DNA of 17,892 nt from contig MFUQ01000020.1 in assembly GCA_001785725.1 (NCBI GenBank), positions 5,188-23,079 of the forward strand. The letters run 5' to 3'. A model generated the notes under the pieces. The model saw only the letters and a program-made list of their open reading frames with translations, did no database searches and had not been told where the DNA came from. Origin of the DNA: Candidatus Nomurabacteria bacterium RIFCSPLOWO2_01_FULL_36_10b (GTDB taxonomy: Bacteria > Patescibacteriota > Minisyncoccia > Phycocordibacterales > UBA1006). Of the stretch, positions 6,264-14,471 are shown in pieces; within the stretch, counting starts at the first letter, position 1, and each line of letters begins with the position of its first letter. Made by a program: the position numbers and the translations under genes.

Positions 6264-6268
6264 ACTTT

Positions 6269-6586
6269 TTATTCTTCATCAGGAACAAGAATTATAATTT
6301 CCTCTCCTTCTTTAATTACACGCATATGCTCACGTATAAGTCGTTCTTTATTTCCATCATTTTGTAGAGATTCCACCGTTTGTTGTATATTCTCTTGCGT
6401 TTTTAATAATTGCTGGTATTCTCGCTCCCTATTATTTCTAATATCTTTAACATACGCGCGACGTTCCATAAGTTTAAGTATTGACACAAGAACTATAGCT
6501 ATGAAAACAGCAACAACAAGAATAATAATTCTATATTTCCGTTCCTGGCGGATTAAAGACGAAGTTGCGCGATTAGAATAAGTCAT
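6269..6586 (-). CDS. FtsB/DivIC-like septum formation initiator
   Basis: This 105-residue bitopic division protein has a short basic cytoplasmic head (1-18), one membrane helix (about 19-38), a coiled coil (about 42-75) and a C-terminal segment NKERLIREHMRVIKEGEEIIILV. That segment matches the FtsB/DivIC pattern of a conserved region after the coiled coil. In known bacteria FtsB/DivIC bridges FtsL and FtsQ/DivIB at the septum and helps activate FtsWI. Its partners are not in the window. The start at 6586 lies 14 nt after a perfect minus-strand TATAAT (6601-6606). Confidence 0.85.
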   Translation of the reverse strand: MTYSNRATSSLIRQERKYRIIILVVAVFIAIVLVSILKLMERRAYVKDIRNNREREYQQLLKTQENIQQTVESLQNDGNKERLIREHMRVIKEGEEIIILVPDEE

Positions 6587-6600
6587 AAATATATGCTACA

Positions 6601-6606
6601 ATTATA
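6601..6606 (-). promoter_or_regulatory. -10 element of ftsB
   Basis: TATAAT on the minus strand, 14 nt before the ATG at 6586, predicts a leader of only about 7 nt. Confidence 0.45.
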
Positions 6607-6655
6607 CACCATAGTCACATGGACTCATATTTTATTTAATATAGAATGATAATTT

Positions 6656-6766
6656 ATGTTCAACTCAAAGCACAAGAAAACTATTAAAATACTTCTCGGA
6701 ATTGTTGCATTCCTAGTTATTGGAGGTATGGTTTTTATGCAAATTATAATTGCTGTTACTAGGTAG
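6656..6766 (+). CDS. 36-residue single-TM membrane protein
   Basis: A short ORF begins MFNSKHKKTIKILLGI and ends at the TAG at 6764-6766. A basic head (Lys5, Lys7, Lys8, Lys11) is followed by one hydrophobic helix (about residues 12-33) and a short end (AVTR), as expected for a small inner-membrane protein with a cytoplasmic N-terminus. A possible -10 (TATAGA, 6640-6645) lies 10 nt before the ATG, matching the spacing of other genes here. It converges on lepA. The start MFNSKHKK resembles short membrane proteins seen in Parcubacteria, but I cannot name a family. Confidence 0.6.
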   Translation: MFNSKHKKTIKILLGIVAFLVIGGMVFMQIIIAVTR

Positions 6767-6779
6767 GGCCTCCACCCAA

Positions 6780-6799
6780 CCCCACTCCAAAGGAGGGGG
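6780..6799. terminator. GC-rich stem-loop between the small ORF and lepA
   Basis: CCCC and CTCC (6780-6788, with a bulged A at 6784) pair with GGAGGGGG-type sequence (6792-6799) around an AAA loop. It lies in the 47-bp gap between convergent genes, so it could end either transcript. There is no clear U-run. Its CTCC/GGAG core resembles the third valS stem-loop. Confidence 0.5.
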
Positions 6800-6813
6800 A
6801 AAGAGATGCTATT

Positions 6814-8616
6814 TTACTTCTTCATCATTTTAAGAAAAACATCTTGCGGAATATTCACAGAGCCGGTTTTTGCCATTTTCTTCTTTCCTTTCTTTTGCTT
6901 TTCTAGAAGTTTCATTTTACGAGTAATATCGCCCCCATAAAGATACCCTGTTACATCTTTGCGCAATGCTTTAATAGTTTCTGATGATAATATGCGTCCA
7001 TGAGCTTGCCCTTGCACTTTTATTACAAAAAGTTGTTGTGGAAGAATTTTTGCAAGTTTTTCTACAACTGCTTCAGCTTCTTCTTGAACACGACGTGAAG
7101 ATACAATGCGTGCAAAAGCCGCAACTGGTTCTCCGGCTACTAATATATCTAAACGCTCTACATCTGCTTTGCGCATATTACCAATTTCATATGATACTGA
7201 CGCATATCCTGAAGTGCCTGACTTTATATCATCAAAAAAGTTGCGCATTAACTCACGAAGTGGCATATCAATCGTAACTTGAGCACGTCCATCACCAAAA
7301 TTTTGAGTATCAATAGCAGAACCCTCATGTTCAAATATAATTTGCATAAGCATACTCATATACCCACTTGGAGTAATAACTTTTACCGTAACCCATGGTT
7401 CATGTACAACTTCTACTTCTCCATAATCAGGGAAAAGAGATGGAGAATACACAATAATGTTCTTCCCTGTTTTCGTACGAACTTCGTATGTAACGCTTGG
7501 AGTAGTTACAATAAGTTGTAAATTAAACTCTCGCGTAAGACGTTCAGTAATAATCTCCAAATGCAACATTCCAAGAAATCCACAACGAAATCCGCGCCCT
7601 AATGTTCCGGATGTTTCTTCTTCATACGCAAGGGACGCATCAGATAACTTTAGCCGTCCTAGCGCCGTTCTTAACATATCAAAATCATCTTGCGATTCTG
7701 GATAAAGTGATGCCCATACAACTGGAGATGGAATTTTATATCCAGAAAGTTCTGGTAATGGTTTCTTAAGAAATGTTATAGTATCACCAACTGATGCAAT
7801 TCCTGATTCTTTTATACCTGTGACAACATAACCAATTTCACCAGCAATAAGAATTTCTTGTGATAACGGGCTTGGCGTAAATATCCCAACTTCCAAAGCT
7901 TGGAATTTTTTATCAGCAATAATAAATGTGAGTTCATCCCCTTTCTTAATTGCGCCATCAATAGCACGAATATACACGATCATTCCTTTATGATTTGAAT
8001 ATTCAAAATCAAAGACAAGACCACGAAAGCTACTACTATCAGAAATACGCTCTGTAGGCGCCGGTATACGTTCTATAATGGCTTCTAAAAGCTTGCCAAC
8101 ACCTTCTCCTGTTTTACCAGACACTGTAATAATTTCATCAATACTACATCCAAGATATTCAGAAACTTCAATAGAAACTTCATCAATGCGCGCTAATGGT
8201 GAATCAATTTTTGTTAAAACAGGAATAATAACGAGCCCGGACTCTCGCGCCATTGAAAGTGTTGTAAAAGTTTGTGCCTGCATACCCTGTGTTGAGTCAA
8301 TTAATAATAAAGAACCCTCAACGGCCCTTAACGCCCGTGATACTTCATATGAAAAATCAATATGCCCGGGTGTGTCAATTAGATTGAGAATATATTCTTG
8401 TTGCCGTGTATAAGGGAGCGTATATTTCATTCTCACTGGTTGCATCTTTATTGTAATGCCCCTCTCGCGCTCAAGCTCCATTTGATCCAAAACCTGATCT
8501 TGCATTTTACGTTTATCAATAGTATTTGTAAGTTCAAGCATGCGGTCAGCAAGTGTTGATTTGCCATGGTCAATGTGGGCAATTATAGAAAAATTGCGAA
8601 TATATTTACGGTCCAT
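6814..8616 (-). CDS. lepA: Elongation factor 4 (LepA), ribosome-associated GTPase
   Basis: This 600-residue protein has the normal full length. G-domain motifs are all present: AHIDHGKST (13-21), RGITI (52-56), DTPGH (81-85), TKID (135-138) and SGKTG. Domains II, III and V follow (GFRCGFLGMLHLEI is typical). The EF4-specific C-terminal domain carries ETIKALRKDVT and YGGDITRKMKLLEKQK. LepA acts on the ribosome, being implicated in back-translocation or in initiation and 30S maturation. The ATG at 8616 leads directly into MDRKYIRNFSIIAHIDHG. The minus-strand upstream sequence TATGATACT gives a -10 about 8-11 nt before the start. Confidence 0.97.
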   Translation of the reverse strand: MDRKYIRNFSIIAHIDHGKSTLADRMLELTNTIDKRKMQDQVLDQMELERERGITIKMQPVRMKYTLPYTRQQEYILNLIDTPGHIDFSYEVSRALRAVEGSLLLIDSTQGMQAQTFTTLSMARESGLVIIPVLTKIDSPLARIDEVSIEVSEYLGCSIDEIITVSGKTGEGVGKLLEAIIERIPAPTERISDSSSFRGLVFDFEYSNHKGMIVYIRAIDGAIKKGDELTFIIADKKFQALEVGIFTPSPLSQEILIAGEIGYVVTGIKESGIASVGDTITFLKKPLPELSGYKIPSPVVWASLYPESQDDFDMLRTALGRLKLSDASLAYEEETSGTLGRGFRCGFLGMLHLEIITERLTREFNLQLIVTTPSVTYEVRTKTGKNIIVYSPSLFPDYGEVEVVHEPWVTVKVITPSGYMSMLMQIIFEHEGSAIDTQNFGDGRAQVTIDMPLRELMRNFFDDIKSGTSGYASVSYEIGNMRKADVERLDILVAGEPVAAFARIVSSRRVQEEAEAVVEKLAKILPQQLFVIKVQGQAHGRILSSETIKALRKDVTGYLYGGDITRKMKLLEKQKKGKKKMAKTGSVNIPQDVFLKMMKK

Positions 8617-8627
8617 AGATAAAGAGT

Positions 8628-8633
8628 ATCATA
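8628..8633 (-). promoter_or_regulatory. -10 element of lepA
   Basis: TATGAT on the minus strand lies 11 nt before the ATG at 8616; the overlapping GATACT (8625-8630) is an alternative at 8 nt. Either would make the mRNA nearly leaderless. Confidence 0.4.
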
Positions 8634-8670
8634 CACAAAAAATATTGGAATACAAAGAATTTTTAATTTC

Positions 8671-8684
8671 TCGCCTTTCGGCGA
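8671..8684. repeat. Short hairpin upstream of lepA
   Basis: TCGCC and GGCGA pair around TTTC. It belongs to the group of short GC-cored palindromes scattered in the window. It lies in the 128-bp gap between murJ and lepA, upstream of the lepA promoter. Confidence 0.4.
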
Positions 8685-8717
8685 TAGGAATTTTAAATAC
8701 ATAAGCTTATTTAAAAT

Positions 8718-8744
8718 AATATAAGCCCCGTTGGGGCTTATATT
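8718..8744 (-). terminator. Intrinsic-type terminator of murJ
   Basis: A perfect 12-bp stem (8718-8729 with 8733-8744; core AAGCCCC/GGGGCTT) with a three-base loop starts immediately after the murJ stop codon. On the minus strand it is followed by TATTTTAAAT. It is the strongest stem-loop in the window and would end the leuS-murJ transcript. Confidence 0.8.
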
Positions 8745-10400
8745 CTAAAGGGTTTCTTTCTTCTTAAAAAATCTATTCAAAAGAGATAGTATCTCTTCAT
8801 TCTTCATCAAAATAAGAATTAGAATACCAAAACAAATAGCTATAATGCCAGCGATAAATCCTTGAGCAAAAACTCCCCAAAAAGTGTTAATATTAAATAT
8901 ATTATCAAGTAGTTGAAGCATCACATACGCAATAGCGCCAATACCAAGTGATGCAATAATGGATTGCCATATTGTTGTGCTAATAAGAACACGGCGTTCA
9001 CGCAAAAACTCTCTCTTAAATGCATACCAAAGAATTAAGTAGTTGAAAACTGTCCCCAACATAAATGCAAGTACAATTAGAATGACTTCTGCTCCTTCAA
9101 CATTTGATACACGCATAATATGGTCAAACCAATCTCTTATACCTGGAGATATTTTGTATATCTTAATAAATGTAAGGGCTAAAATAATTTCAAAAATAAC
9201 ACCACCAGCATTCATGAGAAGCGGCCGCCAAGTACGCCCAGCGGCATAATAAGCGCGAACAACTAAATTAATCATACTTTGTGCTGTAACACCAATAACA
9301 AGTATACCCATACTGGCCGCTACAAGACGGGTGTCTGACCAGCTAAACTGTCCTACACCCAAAATTACACGTACAATTTGCGCGCGTAGAACTATAAAAA
9401 GAACAGTTATAGGAATTGACCAGAAAATAATTCTTCGCGCCGGCATTATAATAGAATCAAGAAATTGTTCATGCTTACCTGTTGTAAAATATTCAACAAG
9501 GTTTGGAAATGCCGCCACAGCATAACTTGTGCCAATAATACTAATCGGCACAAGTTGCAATGTAAGAGCAAATTTAAATATAGAAATACTTCCAGATGAC
9601 ATTTTAGATGCTAGCGCATAAAAAATTAGAATAGCAATTTGATTGCATGACAATGTGAATGTACGAGGGATAGAAATACTAATTACATGCCATACAAGTC
9701 GCCAATCAATACGCCACACAAATCTTGGAACTAATTTTTGCATAATAATAACTGGAATTTGCATAAGGAAGTGTAGTAGCGCGCCTATTATCACACCAAT
9801 GATTAGACCCTTAACACCCATGATTGGATATAGAAATAAAATTCCAATAATAATTCCAACATTATAAAGAACTGGCGACATTGCAAAAACAAAGAATTTT
9901 TTGTGAAGCTGTGTAATTGTTCCTACAAGATTTGAGAGCCCTAGAAGTATCGGGGATAACAACATAATACGACTCAACAAAATAAGCTCATGCAACATCT
10001 CTGGTGAAAAACCTGGAGCAACAAACTTTACAAGCCACGGCATTAAAATTCCAATCACAATAGAAACTAATATCATCCCACCAAAAAAAGTTGTAAATAT
10101 CGTGTTCAAAAAATGACGAGTTTTTGCCATATCATTCTCTTCGCGCATACTTTCAGCGAGAAATGGCATAAGAATTGTTACAGAAACAACTGAAGCCCCT
10201 AATGCAAATATAAGATCTGGAATTGGGAATGCCGCATTATAAAGATCAAGTATTGGCCCCGGTCCAATATGACCAGCCAAAAGACGATCACGTATAAGAC
10301 CAGTAAGTTGTACTAGCAAAGTAAAAAGAGCAAGAATTAGTGCCGCTTGGTTAATATTATGAAAACTCTTATGAAAAAGTTGTAAGATTTTACGTGCCAT
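8745..10400 (-). CDS. murJ: Lipid II flippase MurJ
   Basis: This 551-residue polytopic protein of the MOP/MviN family has about 14 hydrophobic helices. The N-terminal region (LVQLTGLIRDRLLAGHIG, residues 28-45) holds the conserved Arg-containing segment of MurJ. The FPIPDLIFALGA stretch and the later APGFSPE loop are also typical. MurJ moves undecaprenyl-linked peptidoglycan precursor to the outside of the membrane, so this organism probably builds its own peptidoglycan. It follows leuS by 22 nt on the same strand with no strong promoter in between, so the two are likely one transcript ending at the stem-loop at 8718-8744. Confidence 0.93.
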   Translation of the reverse strand: MARKILQLFHKSFHNINQAALILALFTLLVQLTGLIRDRLLAGHIGPGPILDLYNAAFPIPDLIFALGASVVSVTILMPFLAESMREENDMAKTRHFLNTIFTTFFGGMILVSIVIGILMPWLVKFVAPGFSPEMLHELILLSRIMLLSPILLGLSNLVGTITQLHKKFFVFAMSPVLYNVGIIIGILFLYPIMGVKGLIIGVIIGALLHFLMQIPVIIMQKLVPRFVWRIDWRLVWHVISISIPRTFTLSCNQIAILIFYALASKMSSGSISIFKFALTLQLVPISIIGTSYAVAAFPNLVEYFTTGKHEQFLDSIIMPARRIIFWSIPITVLFIVLRAQIVRVILGVGQFSWSDTRLVAASMGILVIGVTAQSMINLVVRAYYAAGRTWRPLLMNAGGVIFEIILALTFIKIYKISPGIRDWFDHIMRVSNVEGAEVILIVLAFMLGTVFNYLILWYAFKREFLRERRVLISTTIWQSIIASLGIGAIAYVMLQLLDNIFNINTFWGVFAQGFIAGIIAICFGILILILMKNEEILSLLNRFFKKKETL

Positions 10401-10422
10401 AGACTACTCTGTTACAAATATA

Positions 10423-12837
10423 TTACACTACAAAATTAATTATTTTCCCCGGTACATAAATTTGTTTAAGTACTTTCTTCCCTTCCAAAAAATTAGCGAC
10501 CTTAACATCATTGAACGCTTTATCCACTACATTTTTTTCTAATTCTCTTACACCAACAACAATCTGACCTCGTACTTTGCCATTCACTTGCACAGCAATA
10601 GTAACTTCATCATCATGAAGTAGGGTTTCGTCTACTACCGGCCATTGTGAAAGATGAATTGATGTCGTTTCACCAAACATACGCCATAATTCTTCAGTAA
10701 TATGCGGAGCAAATGGAGCTAAAAGTTGTAGGAATGTCTTGTATACATCATGTGTTATACTTTTTTCTTTCTCAATATGATTCATGAATATCATAAGACC
10801 TGATATTGCAGTATTATATTTTAATTCTGTAATGCTTCTTTCAACATGGCCTATTGTTTTGTGCAATAACTTTGTTGTAGAAGGAATATTTTCTTTAGAG
10901 AGGATATTATGCGTGCGCCAAACACGTTCTAGAAAACGATGTACACCAACAACGCCATTTGGATCCCATGGATAATTTCCTACTTCACCATATGGGCCCA
11001 TAAATGCCAAGTACATACGCACAGTATCAGCACCGAGCTTACTAACAACCTCATCTGGGTCAATTACATTGCCTTTGCTCTTACTCATTTTATTTCCATC
11101 GGATCCTAAAATAAGTCCACGATTAATCCTTCTTAAATACGGTTCATTATCACCGACAAGACCAATATCAAAAAGAACTTTGTGCCAAAAACGGGAATAG
11201 AGCAAGTGCATTGTCGTATGCTCCGCGCCACCAAAATAAAAATCAACTGGCATCCACTTTTCCATAATATTTTTATCAGAAAATGTTTCAGCATTATTAG
11301 GGTCAAGAAATCGTAAGAAATACCACGATGAATCAATAAAAGTATCCATTGTGTCAGTTTCTCTTTCTGCTTTTTCTCCACATATTGGACACATAACATT
11401 AACCCAATCTGTTGCTTTTGAAAGTGGTGATTTGCCATCTTCGCGAGGCATAAAATCATCTAAATCTGGGAGCACAACTGGTAAATCTTTTTCTGGAACT
11501 GAAACAGCACCACATTTTGAACAATGAATTATAGGAATTGGAGTTCCCCAATATCTTTGGCGTGAAAGAACCCAATCACGCATGCGATACATTTTTGTCA
11601 TTTTACCATTGACATGTTTGGTTATTTTCGTCCTTGCTTCATTAGACGACATACCAGAAAATTCTCCAGAATTAACAAGAACTCCATCATGTATCATTGC
11701 TGTGTTCTTATCCAAACTACTGTTTATATAAGAAATCACATTTTTTATTTCCAAATTATATTTTTTTGCAAATTCAAAATCTCGTTCATCATGAGCCGGG
11801 ACAGCCATAACAGCTCCTGTGCCATAATCTGCAAGAACATAATCTGCGATCCACACAGACATCTCTCCCCCATTTGCTGGATTTATAGCTATAATACCTT
11901 TTAGCTGAACACCTGTTTTTTCTTTATTACTTGTGCGATCAAGATTTGATTTTTTCTGCGTAGCAGAAATGTATTCTCGCACTTCAATAATATTTTCAAG
12001 CGCGTTACTTTCAATTAATTTTGTAATATATGGATGCTCTGGCGCTAGAACAATATATGTAACACCAAAAAGAGTATCAGCGCGAGTTGTAAAAATATCT
12101 ATAGTATTATTTTCATTTTTTGTAGAAGAAGAAATTGAAAAAGAAATACGAGAACCATATGTACGACCTATCCAATTTCTTTGAGCTTCTTTTATAGATT
12201 CAGGCCATTGCAAATTATTAAGATCGTCATACAATTTATCCGCATACTTTGTTATGGCCATCATCCACTGTTTCATTGCGCGCTGTTCAACAATATTATC
12301 ACAACGATCGCAGTGTCCTTGGTGAACTTGCTCATTTGCAAGTACAGTTTTGCATGATGGGCACCAATTCACTGGAGTATTTGCTTGATAAGCAAACCCT
12401 CTTTCTTTAAATTTTAAAAACATCCATTGCGTCCATTTGTAATACTTAGGGTCACATGTTTCTAACATGCTTGATGAATCAAATGACGCACCCAATGTAT
12501 TAAATTGCTTCTGCATCGTTTCAATGTTTCCGCGAGTCCATATACGAGGATTTAAACCGCGTTCAATAGCTGCATTTTCCGCAGGAAGACCAAATGCGTC
12601 ATAACCATTTGGATAAAAAACATTATACCCTTTCATGCGCATGTAACGCGCGTATATATCAGGTCCAGTGAATGCATACCAATGCCCCACATGCAGATTA
12701 CCGGAAGGATAAGTAAACTCCGCAAGAACATAATATTTCTTTTTTTCTTTGGATTGTAATGGCGTTTTATATATATTTTCTCGTTCCCATGCTTCTTGCC
12801 ACTTTTTTTCAATCTCTTTGTGCTCGTAACTCTGCAT
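10423..12837 (-). CDS. leuS: Leucyl-tRNA synthetase
   Basis: This 804-residue class I synthetase charges tRNA-Leu, including presumably the tRNA-Leu(CAA) in this window. The HIGH motif is HVGH at 49-52 within YPSGNLHVGHWYAF, and KMSKS is at 583-587. Zinc-ribbon Cys pairs are visible (CPSC...CDRC and CSKC...CPIC). The CP1 editing domain contains TTRADTLFGVT and AVPAHDERD, whose final Asp is the conserved editing residue. The C-terminal domain has VQVNGKVRGQI, typical of bacterial LeuRS. A perfect 7-bp triloop palindrome (11953-11969) lies inside the editing domain at SATQK, without changing the usual spacing to KKSNLDRT. The start at 12837 lies 7 nt after an extended -10 on the minus strand. 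Confidence 0.97.
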   Translation of the reverse strand: MQSYEHKEIEKKWQEAWERENIYKTPLQSKEKKKYYVLAEFTYPSGNLHVGHWYAFTGPDIYARYMRMKGYNVFYPNGYDAFGLPAENAAIERGLNPRIWTRGNIETMQKQFNTLGASFDSSSMLETCDPKYYKWTQWMFLKFKERGFAYQANTPVNWCPSCKTVLANEQVHQGHCDRCDNIVEQRAMKQWMMAITKYADKLYDDLNNLQWPESIKEAQRNWIGRTYGSRISFSISSSTKNENNTIDIFTTRADTLFGVTYIVLAPEHPYITKLIESNALENIIEVREYISATQKKSNLDRTSNKEKTGVQLKGIIAINPANGGEMSVWIADYVLADYGTGAVMAVPAHDERDFEFAKKYNLEIKNVISYINSSLDKNTAMIHDGVLVNSGEFSGMSSNEARTKITKHVNGKMTKMYRMRDWVLSRQRYWGTPIPIIHCSKCGAVSVPEKDLPVVLPDLDDFMPREDGKSPLSKATDWVNVMCPICGEKAERETDTMDTFIDSSWYFLRFLDPNNAETFSDKNIMEKWMPVDFYFGGAEHTTMHLLYSRFWHKVLFDIGLVGDNEPYLRRINRGLILGSDGNKMSKSKGNVIDPDEVVSKLGADTVRMYLAFMGPYGEVGNYPWDPNGVVGVHRFLERVWRTHNILSKENIPSTTKLLHKTIGHVERSITELKYNTAISGLMIFMNHIEKEKSITHDVYKTFLQLLAPFAPHITEELWRMFGETTSIHLSQWPVVDETLLHDDEVTIAVQVNGKVRGQIVVGVRELEKNVVDKAFNDVKVANFLEGKKVLKQIYVPGKIINFVV
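11953..11969. repeat. 7-3-7 palindrome inside leuS
   Basis: TTTCTGC and GCAGAAA flank GTA. Eleven bases of it (11958-11968) recur exactly at 1401-1411 beside tRNA-Gln, where a related but longer inverted repeat is found. Confidence 0.6.
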
Positions 12838-12844
12838 AGGCCTT

Positions 12845-12853
12845 ATAATATCA
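12845..12853 (-). promoter_or_regulatory. Extended -10 promoter of leuS-murJ
   Basis: The minus strand reads TGATATTAT, 7 nt before the leuS ATG at 12837. It stands back to back with the rel promoter in the 53-bp divergent gap. Confidence 0.45.
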
Positions 12854-12868
12854 GAAGTATAATGAATA

Positions 12869-12877
12869 TGCTATACT
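12869..12877 (+). promoter_or_regulatory. Extended -10 promoter of rel
   Basis: TGCTATACT ends 13 nt before the rel ATG at 12891, predicting a leader of about 6 nt and no Shine-Dalgarno. Confidence 0.5.
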
Positions 12878-12890
12878 AGACAATATCCGT

Positions 12891-14372
12891 ATGATTACGT
12901 TAGAACAGATATACAAATCAATGAAAGATGTAGGATATGAACCTACTGAAAAAGATATAGCGCTTATAGAAAAAGCATATTTATTTGCCGAAAAAGCTCA
13001 TGCTGACCAAAAACGTATGAGTGGAGAACCGTACTTTTATCATGTCGCTGAAGCTGGCAATAACTGCGCGCGATTCGGTATGGATGCAACAGTTATAGCT
13101 GCGGGTCTTTTGCACGATACTATTGAAGACGCAAATGTTGATTGTGAAACTCTTGAGAAAGAATTTGGTAATGAAATTGAATCTATTGTTGAGGGGGTTA
13201 CAAAATTGGGAAAGTTAAAGTACCAAGGTCAAGAAAGACATGTTGAAAGTTTGCGTAAATTTTTCGTTGCTGTGGCTCAAGATGTACGTGTTCTTATAGT
13301 AAAACTAGCAGACAGACTTCATAACTTATCCACTCTTCAATATGTACGTAAGGATAAACAAAAACGAATCGCTATTGAGAGTATAGAAATTCATGCAGCC
13401 CTTGCTTCACGATTGGGAATGGGAAAACTTGCTGGAGAAATTCAAGATCTCGCTTTTCCATATGCATATCCAGCTGAGTATAAAATGACACATGAACTTT
13501 TGAAACATCATAAAAATGTAAATACAAAATATCTTGAAAAAATACAACGTTCACTTCGTAGGGAACTTGCAGAACAAGATGTGAAAGATGTGCATATATA
13601 TTATCGTGTAAAAGGCATCTATAGTTTATATAAAAAATTATTGCGTAAAGGCATGGATATTGACCAAGTGTACGATGCCGTTGCCTTACGTGTTATTGTG
13701 CCGTCTATAGAGGATTGTTATCGTGTGCTAGGAGTAATACATGGCATGTGGCGACCACTGCCTGGTCGCATTAAGGATTATATTGCGCTCCAGAAACCAA
13801 ATGGATATCGTAGTCTTCATACTACTATCTTTACTGGTGATGGAGGAATAGTAGAAATTCAAATACGCACTACTGAAATGCAAGAATTTGCAGAGTTCGG
13901 TATTGCCGCCCATCATGCATATAAAGTTAACTCATTAAAAACAAGTAAAAACAAAAAGAAAAAATCAAAAAGTTTTGATTGGCTTGAACAATTAAGAACA
14001 TTTCAAAAAGAAGATATGCGACCTGTTGATTTTTTGAAAGAACTGCGCACTGACTTTTTTCAAGATCGTATTTTCGTTTTCACACCAAAAGGAGATGTTA
14101 TTGATTTACCTCAAGGGTCTACTGTATTAGATTTTGCATACGCTATTCACTCTGATCTAGGAAATCATATGTCGGCCTCAAAAGTAAACGGTAAACGAGC
14201 CGCTCTTTCAAAAGAATTGAAAAGCCATGATATTGTTGAAATTGAATATAAATCATCATCTAAACCGTCACAAAAGTGGCTTTCATACGTTCAAACGAAT
14301 GTCGCCAAACGACATATTCGCAATTACTTAAAACGTAAAAACATGAACCTCTTACAACGTTTGATAAATTAA
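12891..14372 (+). CDS. rel: RelA/SpoT-family (p)ppGpp synthetase/hydrolase, short form
   Basis: This 493-residue stringent-response enzyme makes and degrades (p)ppGpp. The HD hydrolase domain is intact in its main metal ligands (His51, His75-Asp76 in LLHDTIED, Asp141 in LADRLHN). The synthetase domain (about 235-345) has GRIKDYIALQKPNGYRSLHT (292-311) and the VEIQIRT strand. GRIKD is the RxKD form associated with bifunctional Rel/SpoT rather than RelA-only enzymes. A TGS domain follows (about 391-453, starting IFVFTPKGDVIDLP). The protein ends about 40 residues later, so the helical, zinc-finger and ACT regulatory parts of long Rel (~720-740 residues) are missing. It is divergent from leuS and converges on parB. 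Confidence 0.94.
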   Translation: MITLEQIYKSMKDVGYEPTEKDIALIEKAYLFAEKAHADQKRMSGEPYFYHVAEAGNNCARFGMDATVIAAGLLHDTIEDANVDCETLEKEFGNEIESIVEGVTKLGKLKYQGQERHVESLRKFFVAVAQDVRVLIVKLADRLHNLSTLQYVRKDKQKRIAIESIEIHAALASRLGMGKLAGEIQDLAFPYAYPAEYKMTHELLKHHKNVNTKYLEKIQRSLRRELAEQDVKDVHIYYRVKGIYSLYKKLLRKGMDIDQVYDAVALRVIVPSIEDCYRVLGVIHGMWRPLPGRIKDYIALQKPNGYRSLHTTIFTGDGGIVEIQIRTTEMQEFAEFGIAAHHAYKVNSLKTSKNKKKKSKSFDWLEQLRTFQKEDMRPVDFLKELRTDFFQDRIFVFTPKGDVIDLPQGSTVLDFAYAIHSDLGNHMSASKVNGKRAALSKELKSHDIVEIEYKSSSKPSQKWLSYVQTNVAKRHIRNYLKRKNMNLLQRLIN

Positions 14373-14385
14373 CTAATATTTGTTC

Positions 14386-14404
14386 TATCGCGTTGCGCGC
14401 GATA
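14386..14404. repeat. GC palindrome 1 in the rel-parB gap
   Basis: TATCGCG pairs with CGCGATA around TTGCG, 13 nt after the rel stop. It may act as a terminator for the converging genes, but no U-run follows. The inner 12-mer CGCGTTGCGCGC (14389-14400) recurs inside miaA. Confidence 0.55.
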
Positions 14405-14440
14405 ATTATAGATAGTAAACTGACATTATTCACTCACACA

Positions 14441-14457
14441 ATCGCGCTGTGCGCGAT
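14441..14457. repeat. GC palindrome 2 in the rel-parB gap
   Basis: ATCGCGC pairs with GCGCGAT around TGT, 14 nt beyond the parB stop. It is a near copy of the palindrome at 14386-14404, so the 99-bp gap between the convergent genes carries one such element for each gene. Confidence 0.55.
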
Positions 14458-14471
14458 AGTATGGTATTAAT

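Noticed and set aside
7891..7905. TTCCAA/TTGGAA triloop palindrome in lepA
   Set aside because: Only 6 bp, single copy and compatible with chance.
13751..13769. 7-bp inverted repeat in rel (GCGACCA/TGGTCGC)
   Set aside because: It encodes the conserved WRPLPGR motif, so the protein sequence fixes most bases; single 7-bp hairpins are expected by chance.
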